NCBI GenBank assembly: GCA_003563915.1
Contig: PWTE01000246.1
Span: 1 to 54,454, forward strand
Direction: 5' to 3'
DNA from: Nitriliruptoraceae bacterium
GTDB taxonomy: Bacteria > Actinomycetota > Nitriliruptoria > Nitriliruptorales > Nitriliruptoraceae
DNA: 54,454 nt
The translations under genes and the position numbers were made by a program. The notes below the pieces were generated by a model. It did not search any database, was not told the origin of the DNA, and saw nothing but the letters and a program-made list of their open reading frames with translations. Shown piece by piece: positions 7,718-15,175 of this stretch (position 1 is the first letter of the stretch; every line of letters starts with the position of its first letter).

Positions 7718-8988
7718 AGGGTGTCTGCCTCCGGATCCAGGTCGGTGCCGACCGTCACGAGCACGTCCACGGGTTCCCCCTCGAAGGTCGGTGCCTGCTC
7801 CCGAGCCTCGAGCTGGACCCCGTCGCCCAACCGCTGCGCGAGGATGACCGCCGCGGCCTCGGTCGTCTCAGGCTCGGGACCGTAGGCGACGATCGTGGTG
7901 GGCCGCCCGAAGCTCGCCGCGTTGCCGGTCCCGATGACGCGGAACCCCTCGGTCTCCAGACGCACCTGGACATCGGCGGCCAGCCCCGTGGTCCCCGCCC
8001 CGTTCAGCACCGCCACGTCGACGAGTTCGATCACCAGCTCCTCCAGGTCCTGATCCGTGCGGTCACCCCCCTCGAGGGGGGTGCCCTCCCGGAGGTGCTG
8101 GAAGCGGACCATGATCGGCTCCTCGAGCGGGACGATCTCACCCGTCCTGGGGTTACGCAGCAGCGGGATCCGGTCGTGTTCGACGCGGGTCACCGAGCCC
8201 AACGCTTCGGCGAACCCCAGCAGGGTGCGGCCACGCAGAGACACGTCCGTGCGCACCTCATCCGAGACGATGTCGATCGCGCGCTTCGCCTTGAGCGGCG
8301 ACCGGACCACCGAAGCGCGGTCCATCGACCGTCCGATGCCACGGACCACGTCGGTCAGCGTGTCGACCAGCACCTCGTCGTCGCCACTGCGCTGCGCGGT
8401 GCGGATCTGCTGCGGGCTCGCCGGCGTGCACCCCGTCGGGGTGCACAGTTCCACGTCGTCCAGGACCTCGACCAGCCGCGGTAGGGCGTCCTCGGTCAAG
8501 CTGACGACGTGATCGATCCGGACCTCGGCGTAGTCGATCACCGCACGGGTGAGCAGGTCCTCCCCACCCTCGTCGTGGACCTCCGCCAGGGTCGCCTGCC
8601 CCAGACCGTCGACGGTGACGACAAGGTCCGTGGGGAGCAGCAGGACCGCCGGCACCGCCCGTCCGGCACCGGTCTGGATCAGGGCCACAGGAGCGATGAG
8701 TTCGGGCTCGCGGGGCACCGTCGGGTCACGTGGTCCGGTCAGGGCCACGAGGACCGTGGTCGCGTCAGCCGGCGCTTCCGCCCCCACACTGCCGAGTGCG
8801 GCGACGTCGGCGTCGGTCGCGCGGAGGTCCAGCCCACCGAGCTGGAACCACGCGTACACCCACACGCCACCGATCGTCAGCGCCCAGCCGACCGCAACGA
8901 TCAGCGCCAGCACGACGAACGACAGGAACCCGCGCCGCCACCAGCGGGTGGGGGCGCGACGACCGGAGGAGAACAGCTGATCGGTCAC
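7714..8988 (-). CDS. Degenerate LCP-family protein with LytR C-terminal domain
   Basis: A 424-residue paralogue of the downstream LCP ligase. It has one N-terminal membrane helix (about 20-50), a divergent LCP-like domain and a LytR C-terminal domain (VAVLNGAGTTGLAADVQ onward). The key LCP motifs are altered: the GSDSR loop is replaced by TGPRDPT, PRDL by PTDL, and the block with the conserved DF-x-R-x-x-RQQ residues is absent. It is therefore unlikely to be an active phosphotransferase of the usual kind; a scaffold or regulatory partner for the canonical LCP is an inference. The GTG at 8988 lacks a strong ribosome-binding site. Two strong perfect inverted repeats (8064-8083 and 8426-8446) lie within the coding region. 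Confidence 0.8.
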   Translation of the reverse strand: MTDQLFSSGRRAPTRWWRRGFLSFVVLALIVAVGWALTIGGVWVYAWFQLGGLDLRATDADVAALGSVGAEAPADATTVLVALTGPRDPTVPREPELIAPVALIQTGAGRAVPAVLLLPTDLVVTVDGLGQATLAEVHDEGGEDLLTRAVIDYAEVRIDHVVSLTEDALPRLVEVLDDVELCTPTGCTPASPQQIRTAQRSGDDEVLVDTLTDVVRGIGRSMDRASVVRSPLKAKRAIDIVSDEVRTDVSLRGRTLLGFAEALGSVTRVEHDRIPLLRNPRTGEIVPLEEPIMVRFQHLREGTPLEGGDRTDQDLEELVIELVDVAVLNGAGTTGLAADVQVRLETEGFRVIGTGNAASFGRPTTIVAYGPEPETTEAAAVILAQRLGDGVQLEAREQAPTFEGEPVDVLVTVGTDLDPEADTL

Positions 8989-9106
8989 GCGGATCAGGCC
9001 TCGGGACGGAGACAGGAACGGAGGGACGTGGCGGGGCCAGCTGGACCGGGATGGTCCGCACGGGCGACCCGGTCACCGGGAACCGCACCAGGAACCACAA
9101 CCTCGG

Positions 9107-9116
9107 ACGGTACCAT
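9107..9116. promoter_or_regulatory. Overlapping divergent -10 boxes (TACCAT / TACCGT)
   Basis: The plus strand has TACCAT at 9111-9116, about 46 nt before the TIGR03089 gene. The minus strand has TACCGT at 9112-9107, about 118 nt before the degenerate LCP gene. They share a GGTACC core. Bidirectional control is inferred. Confidence 0.35.
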
Positions 9117-9162
9117 CCGGCCCTTCCGATCCGGCCCGACCTGCGGCCAGAGGACCACCGTC

Positions 9163-9885
9163 GTGCAGTTGACCCCTCCCATCGGCCCGGAGGACGATGC
9201 CCGGGACCTGGCGACCGCGATCCGCTCGGCGCACGGACGGATGGGCGCCGCCCCGGTGGTCACCGTGCTGTTCCCCGGCGGCCGCCAGGAACAGGGCATG
9301 ACCTCCCTGGCACAGTGGGCCGCCAAAGGCGCGCACCTGCTGGAGCTCGACCTGCTCCTCGAGCCGGGCGACACCCTCCACCTCGACGCGCCCGTGTCCT
9401 GGACGAGCGTCGCCGTGGCCTACGCCGCCTGGTGGTCCGGGGTGACGGTCTGCCTCGACGCGACCGTGGAGCCGGACGTCACCGTGCGCCACGAGCTCCG
9501 TCCGGGATCGGCCCACCCGGTCGGCGAGGTCCTCCTGCTGGGCGACCGACTGGACGGTTCGCCGGACGAGGCGACCGGCTCCGAGGCGTGGGTACGCAGC
9601 GTCCAGACGTTCCCGGACCAGCCGCCGCTGCCGCGTGCCACACCAAGCGCGACGGCACTGGTGAACCGGGATCGGACCTGGACGCAGGAGGAGCTGCTCG
9701 CAACCGCCCGCACGTTGGCTCCCCACGCCGGCACCGTCGGGTTGGAGGGCGACGCGTGCGATGCCACGGACGGGATCGTCGCCGCGGCCGTCCGCCCGCT
9801 GGTCCGCGGCCGGCCGACCGTCGTGTTGCGCGGCGGGGTTCCCCGGACGGCCGCCGCGGGCGACCGGGTCGCGGCCTGGCTGTAG
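9163..9885 (+). CDS. TIGR03089 family protein (truncated AMP-binding fold)
   Basis: A 240-residue actinobacterial conserved protein that matches the N-terminal half of acyl-adenylating enzymes (for example VSWTSVAVAYAAWWSGVTVCLD). It lacks the core adenylation motifs and the C-terminal lid, so enzymatic adenylation is unlikely. Its place beside the LCP gene is conserved: Rv3268 sits next to Rv3267 in M. tuberculosis as I recall. That points to a role linked to the cell-wall polymer, but the biochemical function is unknown. The GTG at 9163 has AGAGGA eight bases upstream. A longer open frame continues upstream but would run through the divergent promoter region and antisense to the LCP gene. 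Confidence 0.8.
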   Translation: MQLTPPIGPEDDARDLATAIRSAHGRMGAAPVVTVLFPGGRQEQGMTSLAQWAAKGAHLLELDLLLEPGDTLHLDAPVSWTSVAVAYAAWWSGVTVCLDATVEPDVTVRHELRPGSAHPVGEVLLLGDRLDGSPDEATGSEAWVRSVQTFPDQPPLPRATPSATALVNRDRTWTQEELLATARTLAPHAGTVGLEGDACDATDGIVAAAVRPLVRGRPTVVLRGGVPRTAAAGDRVAAWL

Positions 9886-9894
9886 TCCGGCCGC

Positions 9895-11694
9895 TCAGGG
9901 GGCCAGCTGCTCGGCGGTGACCGCGTACAGGTCGTCGGCACCGGCGGTGACCGAAGGTGCGAGCCCGTGGACCTGCGGCAGCAGTTGCGTCGCGTAGAAG
10001 CGCGCCAGGGTCAGCTTCGCCTGCAGGAAGTCCTCCGAGAAGGTGCCGGTGTCGCCGTCGTCGAGCAGCTGCTGGGCTGCGGCGGCCGCCTTGGCCAGCT
10101 GCCAGCCACCCACGACCGTCGCGAACATCCGCAGGTAGGGGGTCGCTCCCGCGAGCACGTCGTTGATGGTGTCGCGGTGGGCGAACAGCCACTCGGTCGT
10201 CTGTGCGAGCTCGTCGACCGCCGCGGCGAGCCGCTCGGCGATGTCGCTGCACGCGTCTGGGAGCGCCTCCACCTCGGCGCGGATGTCCTCCAGCACCCCC
10301 TTCACGAAGGCGCCGCCGTCGTAGGGCAGCTTGCGGCCGACCAGATCCAGCGCCTGGATCCCGTTGGTGCCCTCGTAGATCGGAGCGATGCGGGCGTCAC
10401 GGAAGTGCTGCGCGACCCCGGTCTCCTCGACGTAGCCCATGCCGCCATGGACCTGGATGGCCAGGGAGGTCAGCTCCACACCGAGGTCCGTGCACCACGC
10501 CTTGGACAGCGGTGTCAAGAGGTCGGCGAGCTTCTGCTGCTGGTCTCGGACCGCCTCTTCCGGGTGATGCTCGGCCAGGTCGAGCGCGTGCGCGTTGGCG
10601 TAGGTCAACCCCCGCATCGCGTCGATGTAGGCCTTCATCGTGAGCAGCATGCGACGCACGTCGGCGTGCTCGATGATCGGTGCCTGCTCGCCCGGCTCCG
10701 AGGTCGGGCCGCGCCCCTGACGGCGCTCCTTCGCGTAGTCGAGCGCCTGCTGGTAGGCGCGTTCGGAGATCGCCAGCCCCTGCAGCCCGACGCCGAGCCG
10801 CGCATCGTTCATCATCCGGAACATCAGGCGCATGCCGTCGTTGGGTTCGCCGACCAGTTCGCCGACGGCACCGTCGGAGTTCTCGCCGTAGGCCATCACG
10901 CACGTCGGCGAGGCATGGATGCCGAGCTTGTGCTCGAGCGAGACCACCTGCACGTCGTTGCGCTCACCGAGGGAGCCGTCCTCGTTCATCAGGTACTTCG
11001 GGACGATGAACAGCGAGAGACCCTTGGTCCCAGGGGGCGCATCAGGCAACCGAGCCAGGACCAGGTGGACGATCTGGTCGGTCAGATCGTGTTCGCCGTA
11101 GGTGATGTAGATCTTCTGCCCGGTGATCCGGTAGGTCCCGTCGTCGGCGGGCTCGGCCTTCGTGGTCGTCGCCCCGACGTCCGAGCCGGCCTGTGGCTCG
11201 GTGAGGTTCATGGTCCCCGCCCACTCCCCCGACACCATCTTGGACAGGTAGGTCTGCTGCTGTTCGTCGGAGGCGTGGTGAGTCATGAGGTAGACCGCAC
11301 CGGTCGTCAGCAACGGGCCCAGCGAGAAGGACATGTTGGCGCTGGTGATCATCTCCTTGACCGCGTTGGCGACGGTCAGGGGGAAGGCTCCGCCACCGAA
11401 CTCCGCCGGGTGCTGCACCGCACCCCAGCCCGCCTCGACGTACTGCTGGTAGACCCGCTTGAAACTCTCGGGGGTCTTGACCTCACCATCGACCAGACGC
11501 GAGTGCTCCTGGTCCCCCTCCCGGTTGGTCGGGGCGATCGCCTGGGCGGCGAAGCGTCCGGCCTCCTCCAGCAGGCCGGCGACGAGGTCCGATTCGGCGT
11601 GGGCGAGGTCCTCCAGCGCGGTGAGCTCGGACAGCGGGGTCACGTGCTCGAGGACGAAACGGATGTCACGGAGCGGGGCTGAGTAGGTGTCCAT
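9895..11694 (-). CDS. Long-form acyl-CoA dehydrogenase (FadE5-like)
   Basis: A 599-residue FAD enzyme that introduces the alpha-beta double bond in an acyl-CoA. The N-terminal extension MDTYSAPLRDIRFVLEHV is characteristic of the roughly 600-residue class. The middle has the flavin/substrate segment MNLTEPQAGSDVGA and the YITYGEHD strand. The catalytic region YEGTNGIQALDLVGRKLPYDGG supplies a Glu in the usual place, and a C-terminal helical domain follows. These enzymes are associated with long or unusual acyl-CoAs. It converges on the TIGR03089 gene with a 9-bp gap. The ATG at 11694 is six bases downstream of a TACCAT box, so the mRNA is probably leaderless; no ribosome-binding site is needed or seen. 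Confidence 0.93.
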   Translation of the reverse strand: MDTYSAPLRDIRFVLEHVTPLSELTALEDLAHAESDLVAGLLEEAGRFAAQAIAPTNREGDQEHSRLVDGEVKTPESFKRVYQQYVEAGWGAVQHPAEFGGGAFPLTVANAVKEMITSANMSFSLGPLLTTGAVYLMTHHASDEQQQTYLSKMVSGEWAGTMNLTEPQAGSDVGATTTKAEPADDGTYRITGQKIYITYGEHDLTDQIVHLVLARLPDAPPGTKGLSLFIVPKYLMNEDGSLGERNDVQVVSLEHKLGIHASPTCVMAYGENSDGAVGELVGEPNDGMRLMFRMMNDARLGVGLQGLAISERAYQQALDYAKERRQGRGPTSEPGEQAPIIEHADVRRMLLTMKAYIDAMRGLTYANAHALDLAEHHPEEAVRDQQQKLADLLTPLSKAWCTDLGVELTSLAIQVHGGMGYVEETGVAQHFRDARIAPIYEGTNGIQALDLVGRKLPYDGGAFVKGVLEDIRAEVEALPDACSDIAERLAAAVDELAQTTEWLFAHRDTINDVLAGATPYLRMFATVVGGWQLAKAAAAAQQLLDDGDTGTFSEDFLQAKLTLARFYATQLLPQVHGLAPSVTAGADDLYAVTAEQLAP

Positions 11695-11700
11695 GGGGCG

Positions 11701-11706
11701 ATGGTA
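11701..11706 (-). promoter_or_regulatory. -10 box (TACCAT) giving a leaderless acyl-CoA dehydrogenase mRNA
   Basis: TACCAT on the minus strand ends six bases before the ATG at 11694, placing the transcription start at or next to the start codon. Confidence 0.45.
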
Positions 11707-11715
11707 GCTGCGGGC

Positions 11716-11721
11716 TAGCCT
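11716..11721 (+). promoter_or_regulatory. -10 box (TAGCCT) for the MgtE-type gene
   Basis: TAGCCT lies 49 nt before the GTG at 11771 and points rightward, back to back with the leftward TACCAT box at 11701-11706. Confidence 0.4.
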
Positions 11722-11770
11722 GCTCGAACCGTTCGAGTGGGACCGTCCCATCGGCGATCAGGAGGACGAG

Positions 11771-13063
11771 GTGGCGCACCGCAGGCGAGTGCCACTCCCT
11801 CACCCTCCGAGGATCCTGAAGCTGCTCGGGCGTGCCATCGGACTGCCGTTCAGCGAGGTCACGCACTACTGGGCCCAGGAGTCCCGGAGCATCCGGACCG
11901 GGAGCTCGGCCCTGGCCCTGGGGTTGGGCGCGACCCTCATCGCCGGGATCGTGCTGGCATCGGCCGAGGACGAACTCGAGGCGATCCCGGGGCTGCTCGC
12001 CCTGATCCCCGCCGCCATCGGGATGCGCGGGGCGATCTTCGGGGCGTTGGGCTCGCGGCTGGCGACCGGGATCCTGACCGGCGAGTTCGACCGTCGCATC
12101 AGCCGTAAGAGCTACCTCGGCCGGCAGATCGAGGCCTCGACGATCCTGAGCGTCGCCTCAGCGACACAGGCAGGACTGATCGCGTGGGCCATCAGCCGCG
12201 CTCTGGGGCTGCGGACCATCGGGCTCCTCGAACTGGTCGCGATCTCGCTGGTCGGTGGGATGCTGGCGTCGCTGGTGCTGTTCATCGTCGTCATCGTGAT
12301 GGCGCGACGCTCCGATGCGGTCGGCTTCAACCTCGATGATGCCGGCGCACCGATCATCACCGCCACAGGCGACCTGGTGACGTTGCCCGCGCTGCTGGTC
12401 GCGACGTTGATCCTGCGCGTCCCAACGCTCGCGCTGGTCACGGGTGCGGTCGGGCTGATCGGCGGCACGATCGCCGTCATCCTCGGTATCCGGCAACGTG
12501 AACCGACGATCCGGAGGGTCGTGCGTGAATCGCTGATCGTCCTGACCATCGCCGTCACCGTCGACGTGTTGGCCGGTGTGGTGGTCGAGGCCCGCGCCGA
12601 GGAGCAGTTCAACGCCGCGGCCCTGCTCGTACTCATCCCGCCGTTCATCGCGAACTGCGGGTCACTCGGAGGGATGCTGTCGAGCCGACTGGCCTCGAAG
12701 CTGCACGTCGGTGTGCTGGTGCCGCGAGTGGTGCCCGGCCGGATCGCCCTCCTCGACCTGTCCCTGACCACCTTGCTTGCGGCACTCGCCTTCACGGGTG
12801 TCGGTCTCGCCGGCTGGCTGGCCGCGGTCATCGTGCCGGGGGTCGAGCCACTCTCGGTCGCTGCCACCCTCAGTGTCACCCTGCTAGCGGGGCTGTTCGC
12901 GTTACCGATCCTCGGTTTCGCTGCCTACGCCTCTGCCGCCACGTCGTTCCGGTTCGGCTTCGACCCGGACAACCACGGCATCCCGATCGTCACCGCCACC
13001 ATGGACCTCACGGGCGTCTTGTGCCTGCTCGGGGCCATCACCATCCTGCAGGTGGGAGTCTGA
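11771..13063 (+). CDS. Tandem MgtE-domain divalent cation transporter (SLC41-like)
   Basis: A 430-residue membrane protein with about ten hydrophobic segments in two homologous halves. Each half has the MgtE channel pattern: a proline-glycine entrance loop (PAAIGMRGAIFG near 80-91, PPFIANCGSLGG near 290-301), an Arg-Leu-Ala step (SRLATG, SRLASK) and a pore-type Asp after a threonine run (ITATGD at 196-201, VTATMD at 407-412). Bacterial MgtE has one such domain plus cytosolic N and CBS sensor domains and works as a dimer. This protein has both channel halves in one chain and no sensor, like eukaryotic SLC41 and some archaeal proteins. Mg2+ or another divalent cation is the expected cargo. The next gene, 3 bp downstream, probably supplies regulation. 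Codon 378 is TTA. GTG start with GGAGG upstream. Confidence 0.85.
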   Translation: MAHRRRVPLPHPPRILKLLGRAIGLPFSEVTHYWAQESRSIRTGSSALALGLGATLIAGIVLASAEDELEAIPGLLALIPAAIGMRGAIFGALGSRLATGILTGEFDRRISRKSYLGRQIEASTILSVASATQAGLIAWAISRALGLRTIGLLELVAISLVGGMLASLVLFIVVIVMARRSDAVGFNLDDAGAPIITATGDLVTLPALLVATLILRVPTLALVTGAVGLIGGTIAVILGIRQREPTIRRVVRESLIVLTIAVTVDVLAGVVVEARAEEQFNAAALLVLIPPFIANCGSLGGMLSSRLASKLHVGVLVPRVVPGRIALLDLSLTTLLAALAFTGVGLAGWLAAVIVPGVEPLSVAATLSVTLLAGLFALPILGFAAYASAATSFRFGFDPDNHGIPIVTATMDLTGVLCLLGAITILQVGV

Positions 13064-13066
13064 GAG

Positions 13067-14293
13067 ATGAAGAACCGACGCACGGTCAAGGAACTGCTGG
13101 TCGGCGCGAAGGATGCCGCCGAGCTGATGGTGGACCTGGCCTACGCCGCCATCTTCTACGCGGACGAGTCCCTCGCTCGCGAGGTGCTACGGCTCGAGGA
13201 GCAGGTCGACGACCTGCTGATCGATCTCCGTGCGGTCTGCATGATCGCGGCACGCACCCGCGAGGACGCCGACCAGCTCGCTGGCGTACTGTCGCTGGCC
13301 GTCTCGATCGAGGGCATCGCCGACTCGGCCGAGGACATCGCCCGCGTCGTCCTCAAGGACCTCGGGGTACCCGCGGAGCTCCGCGACGACCTGCGACACG
13401 CCACGGAGGTCACGGCACGGGTGCGGATCCGTGAGGAGAACGAGCTCGAGGGCGCGTCCCTGCGGGACCTCGAGTTCCCCGCCCGGACCGGCATGTGGGT
13501 CATCGCGATCCGACGGGACGTCGACTGGATTTACGGACCTGACGGGGACGAGGTGCTCCGCGAGGGCGACGTGATGTTCCTGCAGGGACCCCGGGAAGGG
13601 GTCGACGAGGTGCGTGACCTCGCCGGCGGTACCCCGCGCGAGCTCCCCCCTCCACCGGAACGCGCCAAACTGTCCAACCTCGACCGAGCCGTCGACCTCA
13701 TGGTCGAGCTCAAGAACATCTCCGAGGTCGCCGTCGGCCTGGCGTACTCCGCGATCCTGCTCCGCGACATCGCGCTGGCCACCGAGGTCGGGGTGATCGA
13801 GGACCGCTCTGACGAACTGTTCCACCAGCTCGAGGGGTGGGTGCTGCGCGCAGCCGCGGAGCTGGAGGATCCCGAGGAGCTGCGGGGCATGCTCCACCTC
13901 GCCGCCGCCGCCGAGCGCATCGTGGACGCTGCACAGTCGATGTGTCGCATCGTCGAGGATGACGAGGCGCTCCCACATCCGATCATCGCCGCCGCGTTGA
14001 GCGAGGCCGATGAGATCGTCGCGGAAGCGATCGTGGTCGCGGGGAGCGCGGCCGATGGCCTGAGCCTACGGGAACTCCGGCTGCAGACGACCACCGGGAT
14101 GGAGGTGCTGGCGATCCAGCGTCGGGACCGCTGGTTCTACCGGCCGCGATCGACCCGACGGCTCGAGGCCGAGGACCGGCTGCTCGCCATCGGGCCCGAG
14201 GAGGGTGCTCCAAGGCTGCGTGAGGTCTGCGGCGACGAGCGCCCGGAGGGTGACGAGGGCTGGCACGAACGCCAGGACGACGAGGAGCAGTAG
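13067..14293 (+). CDS. Tandem PhoU / TrkA-C (RCK_C) regulatory protein
   Basis: A 408-residue soluble protein made of an internal duplication. Residues 1-115 and about 210-320 are all-helical PhoU-like units (AYAAIFYADESLAREVLRLE and AYSAILLRDIALATEVGVIE align). Residues about 125-200 and 325-395 are RCK_C/TrkA-C units (GMWVIAIRRDVDWIYGPDGD and GMEVLAIQRRDRWFYRPRST align). TrkA-C domains bind small ligands or ions and gate transporters; PhoU units bind metals. The gene starts 3 bp after the MgtE-type stop (GAGATG), so the two almost certainly form one system in which this protein controls the channel. There is no signal peptide. Members of this architecture are better known from archaea. The C-terminus is an acidic disordered tail. 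Confidence 0.85.
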   Translation: MKNRRTVKELLVGAKDAAELMVDLAYAAIFYADESLAREVLRLEEQVDDLLIDLRAVCMIAARTREDADQLAGVLSLAVSIEGIADSAEDIARVVLKDLGVPAELRDDLRHATEVTARVRIREENELEGASLRDLEFPARTGMWVIAIRRDVDWIYGPDGDEVLREGDVMFLQGPREGVDEVRDLAGGTPRELPPPPERAKLSNLDRAVDLMVELKNISEVAVGLAYSAILLRDIALATEVGVIEDRSDELFHQLEGWVLRAAAELEDPEELRGMLHLAAAAERIVDAAQSMCRIVEDDEALPHPIIAAALSEADEIVAEAIVVAGSAADGLSLRELRLQTTTGMEVLAIQRRDRWFYRPRSTRRLEAEDRLLAIGPEEGAPRLREVCGDERPEGDEGWHERQDDEEQ

Positions 14294-14299
14294 GGCTCC

Positions 14300-15091
14300 T
14301 CAGGCGGCAGGAAGGCGGTCGATGACCCCTTCCAGGTCCTTCTTGTAACGGCCGAACCTCCGTCTGGTGAGCACGGAGAGGCTCGCGCGGGGGCCGTCGA
14401 GCCCCTCACCGCGCTCCTGCCCGGCCCGCCCGACGCCAGGCCAGTCGAGCGGGACGTGCTGCCACGCCTCCAGGACCGGTACGAGGAAGACGGGGGTCCC
14501 GTCCTCCAGCTCCAGATCCGTCTTGAGCCCTCCGCGCAGCAACTGCTCGTGCACGTGGGCGAGCGCGGCCTCGGCGGCGCCGATCTGTCCCTTGCTCAGC
14601 CCGTACAGCTCCAGATCCGGGACATCGAACCGGGCCGCCCCGTGGGTGCGCACCCACCAGGTCCCCTCGCCCTCGCTCACCGTGACGATGGCATCGTCCT
14701 GGGAGACCACCCCGATCGACAAGCGGTTCATCCAGGCTTCGTCCCGCTCGGTCAGGGCCACGAGGTCGTGGATCGCCCGCACGCGACCCTTCAGCTGGCG
14801 GGACAGCGCCTGCAACAGGAGCGCCTGCCGTTGCATCCCGCGGACCAGCCCGTGCCCTCCGATGTACGCCTCGGTGCGGAGCAGGTGCGTGCCGTCCTCG
14901 ACGACGTAGCGCACCACCCCCTTGTGCATCTCGCCGCCCCAGTGGACCTCCTGGGCGACGTCACCCTGATCGCGGACCGGGTAGGTCCGGTCGAGATCAC
15001 CGGCGTTGCGGGCGGCGGCCGTAAGGGCGCCGACATCCTCGATCGGGCCATCGAGCTCAAGGGCGATGCGGGACGTGTAGCGATCGGCCAC
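14300..15091 (-). CDS. Conserved-looking protein of unknown function
   Basis: A 263-residue soluble protein that I do not recognise. It has no signal peptide, membrane segment or known catalytic motif. Predicted features are a central helical part with MQRQALLLQALSRQLKGRVRAIHDLVALTE and a C-terminal part with DGTPVFLVPVLEAWQHVPLDWPG. The C-terminal 30 residues are basic (RRRFGRYKKD). It converges on the PhoU/TrkA-C gene with a 6-bp gap. The GTG at 15091 has AGGAGG five bases upstream; a GTG at 15115 would add eight residues but has weaker signals. Composition matches the neighbours, so it is likely a real gene. Confidence 0.7.
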   Translation of the reverse strand: MADRYTSRIALELDGPIEDVGALTAAARNAGDLDRTYPVRDQGDVAQEVHWGGEMHKGVVRYVVEDGTHLLRTEAYIGGHGLVRGMQRQALLLQALSRQLKGRVRAIHDLVALTERDEAWMNRLSIGVVSQDDAIVTVSEGEGTWWVRTHGAARFDVPDLELYGLSKGQIGAAEAALAHVHEQLLRGGLKTDLELEDGTPVFLVPVLEAWQHVPLDWPGVGRAGQERGEGLDGPRASLSVLTRRRFGRYKKDLEGVIDRLPAA

Positions 15092-15175
15092 CAGGACCTC
15101 CTCGTGGGGCTCCACCCAGCGTACGAGACCGCACCCGGGCTCAGATCCCCGCGTGAGGTGTCCCGACGCCGGTCG

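Noticed and set aside
9967-11682. Long plus-strand open frame antisense to the acyl-CoA dehydrogenase
   Set aside because: High GC makes long antisense frames common; its composition is Arg/Val/Gly rich and the minus strand encodes a complete enzyme.
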